Origin: CAWVWF01 sp963933885
Lineage (GTDB): Bacteria; Bacteroidota; Bacteroidia; Flavobacteriales_C; GCA-002722245
Direction of reading: 5' to 3'
DNA length: 19,949 bases
Assembly (NCBI GenBank): GCA_963933885.1
Contig: CAWVWF010000042.1
Span: forward strand, 1-19,949
A model generated the notes under the pieces. The model made no database searches. It was not told the DNA's origin and saw nothing but the letters and a program-made list of their open reading frames with translations. Position numbers and translations under genes: made by a program. The number at the start of each line of letters is the position of its first letter. Position 1 is the stretch's first letter. Of this stretch, positions 14,480 through 19,949 are shown piece after piece.

Positions 14480-16216
14480 CTACTTGTAATTTAATTGTAA
14501 ACCCGACACGTTAATATTTGGACGAGCTCTGTAAAATCTAATATTATCAAATCTTTTATGACAAGCCATTACATACTTTTCACTCCAGAAAAAGATATAA
14601 GGTTGTTCCTCATAAATTTTCCTTTGTAATGCACGGTAGGCTTTCAAATGCTCCTTTGGATCAAGATTAGTGTTTGAAGCTTTAATCAAAGAATCAGATT
14701 CCGCATCTCCAAAACCAATAAAGTTAGAGCCTTTCTCTGCCCAACTTTTCGAACCCCATACTGATGTAGGATCAGAATAACTTACAGATCCTCCCCAAGC
14801 TGCTAAAATAGCATCAAACTTATGATCGTAAGCATTCCCAAACAACGTCCCAAAATCTAAAGGATTAGGAACTAATATGATCCCTGCTCTTTTCATAGAT
14901 TCTTTTAAAACTAAAGCTATTTCTTTAAGTGAGGGATCTGAATAATAGTTCAATTTAAACTTAAATTGAACCTTCTCACCTCCTATCGTTTTATCTCTAA
15001 CATTATCACCATCGCTATCAATCCAACCAGCTTCATCCAATAACTTGTTTGCTTTATCTAAATCAAATGGAATAAAACCGAGTGTAGTATCTGCTTCGTT
15101 ATTAAAAGGTGCTACAATAGAAGCTTGTCTTGTTGCTTCTCCATAATAAAGAAACTCCAGCATATCATCAATTGGTGCTAAATGCGCCATTGCTCTTCTA
15201 ACTTTCACATCAGTAAAGAAGGGTTTATACTTAATTCCATCAGGTCGCATATTCATTCCTAAATATCGATAGAGGTTTGTTCCTACATATTTACTTTCAT
15301 AATTTTCGTTGAACTTATCGTTTCTTCTCAATCTGTTGAACTTTGAAATCCAAACTCCTCCTCTATTTTTAAGAATATCCAATTCTTCTCTTTTTAAGGA
15401 TAAATAACCAGCTCCCGGATCTGTTGTCGTTTTGAATATTATCTTTTCTGGGAAATTATTATAGTCTTCACCGTTCAAACCTTCACCCCACCAATTCTCT
15501 TTCCGAGTTAAAATCACATAAGACTTATTAGCCAGTTCTGTAATTTGATATGGTCCTATTCCTTTCAAATTCTCTGGTTTGTATGCGTTATCTGCACTAT
15601 TAAAATCGTTGAACCACTTATCAAAATCCTTATTTGTTTTGAAATCATCAGAATTGATGTTGTTAAAATACAAGTTATTTAATGCTCCTTTTGGATCCCA
15701 GTAATTTTTCTGAGCTAAAGTAACACCAGAAACAACATTCATATTGTTATAATGAATAGCTTTTACTTTTACCCAAAGTCCTTTCGGGTTGAGCTTATCT
15801 TTAAAAACAGAATCAACTACCGAACGATAGAAGTTTCGAGTATGTGCGTTATCAGTTAATGGACAAAGACTCACTTTCCAAGAAAAAATTAGATCATCAA
15901 CTGTTACTAAACTTCCATCATCCCATTTAGCCTTATCGTTTAACTCCATGAAATATAACAAACCAGTAGCGTCTGCTTTTGGAAGTTCTTTAATCAAGAT
16001 TGGAACAAACTTTTCAGTTTCAGAATTCATAGAAACCAACCCTGTTTGCGTATAGCTAAATATAAAACTTGAAGAACCTGAATTGCTATTAAATAAATGC
16101 AATCCATCAGGATAACTTTCCAAGTCTACCACCACGGTATTCTTAGATAAATCGCGCTTTTCAACACAAGCTGTTAAAACGATTATTAAACTGAAAAAGT
16201 AAAGAAATTTCTGCAT
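14480..16216 (-). CDS. Family 5 extracellular solute-binding lipoprotein of the peptide/nickel ABC importer
   Basis: This 578-aa protein has a lipoprotein signal with lipobox LTAC (Cys17). It then shows the SBP_bac_5 (PF00496) pattern: AKWDDGSLVTVDDLIFSW (about 93-110), IGPYQI, the segment around YLGMNMRPDG with VRRAMAHLAPID, and a C-terminal EQPYIFFW. It should capture a peptide or similar solute in the periplasm and deliver it to the permeases encoded immediately downstream (1-bp gap). The length is slightly above the usual ~530-550 aa. The start is supported by a TATATTTG -7 box 7 bp upstream. Ligand specificity cannot be read from sequence; Ni, heme, peptides and sugars are all known for this family. 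Confidence 0.93.
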   Translation of the reverse strand: MQKFLYFFSLIIVLTACVEKRDLSKNTVVVDLESYPDGLHLFNSNSGSSSFIFSYTQTGLVSMNSETEKFVPILIKELPKADATGLLYFMELNDKAKWDDGSLVTVDDLIFSWKVSLCPLTDNAHTRNFYRSVVDSVFKDKLNPKGLWVKVKAIHYNNMNVVSGVTLAQKNYWDPKGALNNLYFNNINSDDFKTNKDFDKWFNDFNSADNAYKPENLKGIGPYQITELANKSYVILTRKENWWGEGLNGEDYNNFPEKIIFKTTTDPGAGYLSLKREELDILKNRGGVWISKFNRLRRNDKFNENYESKYVGTNLYRYLGMNMRPDGIKYKPFFTDVKVRRAMAHLAPIDDMLEFLYYGEATRQASIVAPFNNEADTTLGFIPFDLDKANKLLDEAGWIDSDGDNVRDKTIGGEKVQFKFKLNYYSDPSLKEIALVLKESMKRAGIILVPNPLDFGTLFGNAYDHKFDAILAAWGGSVSYSDPTSVWGSKSWAEKGSNFIGFGDAESDSLIKASNTNLDPKEHLKAYRALQRKIYEEQPYIFFWSEKYVMACHKRFDNIRFYRARPNINVSGLQLNYK

Positions 16217-16223
16217 TCAGCAA

Positions 16224-16231
16224 CAAATATA
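16224..16231 (-). promoter_or_regulatory. -7 box of the ABC importer operon
   Basis: On the minus strand TATATTTG (16231 to 16224) matches TAnnTTTG exactly and ends 7 bp before the ATG of the binding-protein gene (16216). It implies an extremely short 5' leader for the three-gene operon. No good -33 motif is at the 19-bp spacing. The rest of the 60-bp gap holds a 10-bp palindrome AATAATTATT but no convincing terminator for the gene at 16277. Confidence 0.55.
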
Positions 16232-16276
16232 AAACAATCGCTGATGTATGGAATCATTGTTAATAATTATTGGTTT

Positions 16277-17767
16277 TTATTTAACAATTAATCTTCTTGT
16301 AATGGATTCCCCAGAAGGATTAGAAACCGTAACAACATATAAACCTGGTGTCAATTTAAGTTGATTCAAAAGAATGTTTTCAGATTCGCTTCCTCCTTTA
16401 TATTTGCTTTGTTCAAACACTTTTTCTCCAAGTGCACTTGAAATTATAGTCTTATAATATCCTTCAGACTCAGTTCTAAATCTAATATCTCCGTTCCCAT
16501 CAGACGGATTCGGTATAATTTGCAGACTTAAAAAGTCTATATTTTTTAATCTAACACTTCTAACATCATGAACATTCTCTGTTCCATCAAAATCCACTTG
16601 TTTTAATCTGTAATATACGATATCCACTCCCGGTGGATTATCATCAGTAAAATAATATTTAATTTCCTCAAAACTATCTCCTGAACCTGCCACTTCGCCA
16701 ATAGACTGGAAGTATATTCCATCAGTTGATCTTTCAATTATAAAATAATCATTTCTTATTTCTGAATAGGTTAACCAATCTAAATCAACCTGTCTCCCAG
16801 AACTAAACGCATTAAAATAACCTAATTCAACAGGCAATACACTTGTTCCAAATGTTAAATAATAATGTCCATTGGCATTATCATTCACTTCAGCTTGACC
16901 ACCTTTCAAATCGATACCCGTTCCGGAAAAACCTGTGATTTTCTCAGCTGTTGATGCAGTTACTGCTCCAAATTCGAGTGTTGTATCTCCACCCATTGTA
17001 TTTGCTTTCCAAACAGTTTTGTATCCTGATGCATCTCTAACAGCCATTGCAAATTCAGGTAAAAAACCTACATCTACATTTTTATCAGCTGTTGTACCTG
17101 TATAAGTCCCTATTTTAACATTAGTTCCGTCACTATCAAAAGCAACATATTGATAAGTATAAGCACCACCTGCACCATAATCGTTTGCAGTAAACCCATC
17201 GGCATCAAAAGATGTTATAAAGTTCCCTCCCGGATCTTGACCATCCCTAAATTGAGTTTCTACTCTTCCACTAAAAAGTTGCATTGATCCCGTATTATAC
17301 CAGTCTGTAAAATCTTGAAACATCCAAACTAACTCAGGTTGAAACCCAAGTCCTGTAATTGCTTTTGTACCTCTACTGTTTCCCGTATAAGACCCAATAG
17401 CTATTTCTGCTGAAGAAGTGAATGCGATATAGTAATACTCTTGATTATTTGTATTTGACCTTGCATGATTAGCTACAGTAAAACCATCTACATCGAGTGT
17501 TTTAATAATCCCAGTAACTAAAGCACTATTAGTAACACTTAAGTCAGCTACATCACCAGCTGTCATTGACGAAGTTGCACACCATCCTCCACCCGAAGTC
17601 CCAGACTTAACCAACACTACATCTGGCTGAAAGCTTAATCCCGTTATAGCTTGTCCTCCTGCTACACCATCACCTTGATATACACCATGTGTATATGTGA
17701 GTGCATAAACTGTATTGGTTAATATGAATAAACAAAAAAAGAAAATGGATTTTATTAAAAAGCTCAT
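16277..17767 (-). CDS. Secreted repeat protein with T9SS type A sorting domain
   Basis: This 496-aa protein has a signal peptide (1-22). Three tandem ~92-residue repeats follow at about 24-117, 119-210 and 217-308. Repeats one and two show YxG...ITGLxFQP near the start, DGFT near the middle-end and YYYIAF or YQYVAF at the end; repeat three is more diverged. From memory, this GLGFQPDLVW...DGFTV...YYYxAF pattern also occurs in phage tail-type proteins, but no homologue was checked. A beta-rich linker typical of T9SS cargo follows (about 310-410, LPVELGYFNAFSSGRQVDLDW). The T9SS C-terminal sorting domain is at about 415-496 (IIPNPSDGNGDIRF and GLYVVTVSNPSGESITRRLI). It is expected to be exported by T9SS and anchored at the cell surface or released. 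Its ligand is unknown. It is transcribed alone. Confidence 0.9.
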   Translation of the reverse strand: MSFLIKSIFFFCLFILTNTVYALTYTHGVYQGDGVAGGQAITGLSFQPDVVLVKSGTSGGGWCATSSMTAGDVADLSVTNSALVTGIIKTLDVDGFTVANHARSNTNNQEYYYIAFTSSAEIAIGSYTGNSRGTKAITGLGFQPELVWMFQDFTDWYNTGSMQLFSGRVETQFRDGQDPGGNFITSFDADGFTANDYGAGGAYTYQYVAFDSDGTNVKIGTYTGTTADKNVDVGFLPEFAMAVRDASGYKTVWKANTMGGDTTLEFGAVTASTAEKITGFSGTGIDLKGGQAEVNDNANGHYYLTFGTSVLPVELGYFNAFSSGRQVDLDWLTYSEIRNDYFIIERSTDGIYFQSIGEVAGSGDSFEEIKYYFTDDNPPGVDIVYYRLKQVDFDGTENVHDVRSVRLKNIDFLSLQIIPNPSDGNGDIRFRTESEGYYKTIISSALGEKVFEQSKYKGGSESENILLNQLKLTPGLYVVTVSNPSGESITRRLIVK

Positions 17768-17834
17768 GTCATTAATAGTATAAGTGCGAGTATTTAACCT
17801 ACGAGTTATATAGATAATCGTTACAGATTCTAAA

Positions 17835-17875
17835 CTAATCGGAGCTTCTTCACAGATTAGTGTTCAAAAGAAGCT
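17835..17875 (+). other. Possible pseudoknot/hairpin in the leader of the SirB1-like gene
   Basis: CTAATC (17835-17840) can pair with GATTAG (17855-17860), while AGCTTCTT (17843-17850), inside that loop, can pair with AAGAAGCT (17868-17875). The interleaved order is that of an H-type pseudoknot or of two mutually exclusive hairpins. It lies 50-90 bp before the ATG at 17927 and upstream of the likely promoter TTTCTTTG (17909-17916), so it may not be in that transcript. The arms are short and chance is a real alternative. Confidence 0.25.
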
Positions 17876-17926
17876 TGAAGGTAGTTCCTATTATAACCAT
17901 ATTTCTGATTTCTTTGTAGATATACT

Positions 17927-18799
17927 ATGATAAACGATAACGAACTAAAAGCATTAATCCAATTACTTGATGATCCAGATGATGGAATCTTCAAGCATGT
18001 TCGTGGTAAGCTTTTAGAAATCGGATTGGATGTTATTCCTAAATTGGAAGACAATTGGGAAATTGCAGAAGAAATCTTAGTTCAACAAAGGATTGAAAAT
18101 TTAATTCATACGATTAAGTCTCACGACATCTATCAACAGTTGAAAAACTGGAAAGAAATGGGTGGAACAAATTTATTAAACGGAGCTATCCTTGTTGCAA
18201 AGTATCAGTATCATAATATCAACGAAGAAAAAATCAGAAGTAAAATCAATCAAATCAAACAAGATGTTTGGATTGAATTAAACGATGAGCTTACTGCTTT
18301 AGAGAAAGTTAAAGTGATGAATCACATTATCTTTAACTTACACGACTTCAAAGGAAACAAGGAAAACTTTCATGCTCCGAAGAACTCTTTTATTAATAGA
18401 GTTTTAGAAACAAAGAAAGGAACACCTTTATCAATAGGGATTGTATACGCGATCATCGCCCAGGGATTAGATATACCAGTTTATGGGGTTAATTTACCGC
18501 ACCATTTCATCTTAGCTTACGAAGATCAGTTATTGGCTACTTTTGCTCCTGAAGAAATGGCAACACCTGGAATCTTATTTTACATCAATACATTCAATGA
18601 AGGTGCTGTTTTTGGAAAACAAGATGTATTGGCTTTCTTAAAGCAAATCGACGTTGAGCCAGAAGAAAGATATTTCAAGCCTTGTACAAATGTTGATATT
18701 ATTAAAAGAATGGTGACGAATATCAGCTACGCTTTTCAAAAATCCGAGAAGCCAGAGAAAGAAGAACATTTCAATAAATTACTACAGATTTTTAAGTAG
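17927..18799 (+). CDS. SirB1-family transglutaminase-like protein
   Basis: This 290-aa protein is soluble, with a helical N-terminal region (1-120) that resembles short helical repeats. The SirB1/Transglut_core2 block follows: MNHIIFNLHDFKGNKENFH (131-149), GTPLSIGIVYAIIAQGLDIPVYGVNLPHHFIL (165-196) and a C-terminal helical tail. In classical transglutaminases a Cys nucleophile sits at the start of the core helix. Here the block reads GTPLS, and the only cysteine in the whole protein is Cys253, outside the core. Thiol catalysis is therefore unlikely and a binding or structural role is more plausible, as is generally the case for this family. The ATG at 17927 follows a near-consensus -7 box (TTTCTTTG, 17909-17916). 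It is transcribed alone, divergent from the T9SS cargo gene. Confidence 0.88.
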   Translation: MINDNELKALIQLLDDPDDGIFKHVRGKLLEIGLDVIPKLEDNWEIAEEILVQQRIENLIHTIKSHDIYQQLKNWKEMGGTNLLNGAILVAKYQYHNINEEKIRSKINQIKQDVWIELNDELTALEKVKVMNHIIFNLHDFKGNKENFHAPKNSFINRVLETKKGTPLSIGIVYAIIAQGLDIPVYGVNLPHHFILAYEDQLLATFAPEEMATPGILFYINTFNEGAVFGKQDVLAFLKQIDVEPEERYFKPCTNVDIIKRMVTNISYAFQKSEKPEKEEHFNKLLQIFK

Positions 18800-18970
18800 A
18801 AATCAAGTCTTTACTTATAATTTCATCGCCACCCTACGATACTATTTATTGTTAGTAAATCATTGCTATATTTTCGCGTTATATCAAACTAGATTGGATT
18901 ACTAACCAACTCACGTATATTCTGAAGAACAGGCGAGAGTATCTAGATTCGTATTTTTAAATACACTTAC
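18800..18970. other. Non-coding stretch with imperfect long-range inverted repeat
   Basis: No gene is visible. TTAGTAA (18852-18858) and TTACTAA (18899-18905) are perfect inverted copies. Shorter nested matches lie between them (TTG/CAA, and TATA around a TTTTCGCGT loop at 18877-18895), so the segment can fold as one interrupted stem. No terminator-like T-run follows. Function, if any, is unknown. Confidence 0.3.
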
Positions 18971-18972
18971 AA

Positions 18973-18988
18973 CTCGTCTGAAGACGAG
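18973..18988. repeat. Small perfect hairpin next to the dispersed repeat
   Basis: CTCGTC (18973-18978) and GACGAG (18983-18988) form a perfect 6-bp stem around TGAA, 9 bp before the second copy of the dispersed hairpin repeat. It may be part of the same, larger repeat unit; the corresponding position for copy 1 lies at or beyond the left window edge. Confidence 0.5.
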
Positions 18989-18997
18989 ATTCTAAGT

Positions 18998-19030
18998 ACA
19001 CACGCATGTCCTCCGGAACATGCGCGCGAG
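18998..19030. repeat. Dispersed hairpin repeat, copy 2
   Basis: This is the second copy of the 33-bp element at 11-43 (31/33 identical, same orientation). The arms CGCATGT (19003-19009) and ACATGCG (19018-19024) pair perfectly, and the loop is C(TCCG)G at 19011-19016. The two copies differ in the second loop base (TTCG versus TCCG), which keeps the UNCG class, and at one stem base. It lies between convergent genes, just outside the terminator of the CHU_C protein gene. Confidence 0.7.
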
Positions 19031-19042
19031 GTTTAATTACTT

Positions 19043-19078
19043 AAAAAAACCTGAGCTTCTTAATAGAAACTCAGGTTT
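19043..19078 (-). terminator. Terminator of the CHU_C-domain protein gene
   Basis: AAACCTGAG (19047-19055) and CTCAGGTTT (19070-19078) form a 9-bp stem extended by TTCT/AGAA. On the minus strand the stem is followed by a run of T (complement of 19043-19049). It lies about 50 bp after the stop of the minus-strand gene at 19130. The + strand side has a weaker, interrupted T-tract, so it may act in both directions between the convergent genes. Confidence 0.85.
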
Positions 19079-19129
19079 AATAAATATTTTTTCAGTAATT
19101 GATCAATAGAAAAATTGAATAATTAAAGT

Positions 19130-19949
19130 TTACCTTATCACAGCAACAGTACCAACTCTAGAATTTGTTTTCAAAGCTTCATCCACCGTTAAATAAGAAT
19201 AAGACAACTTGTAAACATATACATCTTGTTGCACAATATTTCCTTTAAACGTTCCATCCCAGAAATCTCCTATTCCATTTCCAGTCCAGATTAATTCACC
19301 CCATCTGTTAAATACCATTAATTCAACATCAGAAACTCCTCTACCTTTAATAACCCAATTGTTATTTAACGAATTTCCATCAACTGTAAACGCATTTGGT
19401 AACCAAACCGCAGCAGGACAATCTTGTCTGATTGAAATCATATCTTGAGTAGTACAACCAAAACCATTAGTAATATCAACGATATAAACACCAGGCTCAT
19501 TAACGTTAATCAACTGCGTTGTTTCTGCTGTATTCCAATCAAAACTAATCCCTGTTCTTCCTGGATCTAAAGCTAAACCATTCGGAAGGTCTTCAAAACA
19601 TACTATGGTGTCATTTCCTAACTCACTAATCGGTAGGGGATTAATTTGTAAGGTAATATCATCGTCATCACTACAAGCTCCGTTTGTAACTGTAAGCGTA
19701 TATGTTCCAGTTGTTGATACATTGATAGATTGCCCTCCATCATTTGTACTCCACAAATAAGTATAAGAAGGATCAGTTTCATTACTGAAGATCTCTAAAT
19801 TCTCACCTTCACAAAGTGCAGTATCATTTCCTAAATCAACATCAGGAATTACATTAAATATAAAGTTCACTGTATCAGTCTCAGAACAACCTGTTGCCAC
19901 ATCTGTAACAACCACTCCATAATCTCCATTCAATGTAACATCAATTGCT
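19130..19949 (-). CDS. Large surface protein with gliding-type C-terminal domain (CHU_C), C-terminal part only
   Basis: The frame stays open to the right window edge, so only about 270 C-terminal residues are visible and the true start lies outside. Two Ig-like/PKD-like repeats of about 80 residues are seen (VDLGNDTALCEGENLEI... and ELGNDTIVCFEDLPNG..., each with a YTLTVTNG or YIVDITNG ending). The CHU_C module (PF13585 type) follows: WLPNAFTVDGN, VELMVFNRWGELIWTG, FWDGTFKGN and VYVYKLSY, ending TVAVIR. Proteins with this ending are exported by T9SS as large adhesins or gliding-associated surface proteins and usually depend on a PorP/SprF partner. Which of the PorP/SprF genes, if any, serves it cannot be told from this window. 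Confidence 0.9.
   Translation of the reverse strand, partial: AIDVTLNGDYGVVVTDVATGCSETDTVNFIFNVIPDVDLGNDTALCEGENLEIFSNETDPSYTYLWSTNDGGQSINVSTTGTYTLTVTNGACSDDDDITLQINPLPISELGNDTIVCFEDLPNGLALDPGRTGISFDWNTAETTQLINVNEPGVYIVDITNGFGCTTQDMISIRQDCPAAVWLPNAFTVDGNSLNNNWVIKGRGVSDVELMVFNRWGELIWTGNGIGDFWDGTFKGNIVQQDVYVYKLSYSYLTVDEALKTNSRVGTVAVIR

Noticed and set aside
17857..18054. 65-aa minus-strand open frame before and inside the SirB1-like gene
   Set aside because: It mostly overlaps the well-supported SirB1-like gene and has no motif or promoter.
19917..19933. TTG as start codon of the CHU_C-domain protein
   Set aside because: The frame continues upstream to the window edge and no signal peptide is present, so the gene is cut by the window rather than starting here.

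Overview
The window looks like chromosomal DNA of a gliding or type IX secretion-type Bacteroidota, most likely Flavobacteriales. The pointers are two PorP/SprF-family proteins, a T9SS type A sorting-domain protein, a CHU_C gliding-type C-terminal domain, low G+C, the lack of Shine-Dalgarno sequences, and promoter-like TAnnTTTG boxes (the Bacteroidota -7 consensus) just in front of several starts. Family names come from recognising motifs in the translations; no database search was run.

Layout, left to right. 1-208: intergenic DNA with one copy of a small hairpin repeat and a palindromic operator. 209-2186 (+): a six-TM membrane protein, a small winged-helix regulator (HTH_34-like), then a membrane-anchored endonuclease/exonuclease/phosphatase protein whose promoter carries the same operator, so the three form a likely regulon. 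2489-4027 (+): a conserved-looking but unassigned 512-aa helical protein between strong terminators. 4140-6097 (-): two tandem PorP/SprF paralogues. 6196-6394: a ~200-bp imperfect palindrome with a GTTT microsatellite at its centre. 6404-7426 (-): a WYL-domain regulator. 7427-7728: a structured intergenic region with a + strand terminator that no coding gene explains, so a candidate small RNA. 7729-8211 (+): a YkgJ-type cysteine-cluster protein. 8287-11646 (+): bifunctional proline dehydrogenase/P5C dehydrogenase (PutA).

11654-16216 (-): a peptide/nickel-type ABC importer operon in the order lipoprotein binding protein, OppB-type permease, OppC-type permease, with unusually large insertions in both permeases and no ATPase gene in view. 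It converges on putA with only 7 bp between the stop codons. 16277-17767 (-): a secreted T9SS cargo protein with three internal repeats. 17927-18799 (+): a SirB1/transglutaminase-like protein. 18800-19129: convergent intergenic DNA with the second copy of the hairpin repeat and a terminator. 19130-19949 (-): the C-terminal part of a large adhesin-like protein ending in a CHU_C domain, cut by the window edge.

Most coding content is ordinary housekeeping, transport and surface-protein genes. The least explained signals are non-coding: the shared ACTTTG-N5-CAAAGT operator, the candidate sRNA at about 7520-7691, the duplicated UNCG-tetraloop hairpin, and the microsatellite-bearing palindrome. I saw no complete new defence or mobile system. 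No tRNA, rRNA, transposase or CRISPR array was seen.
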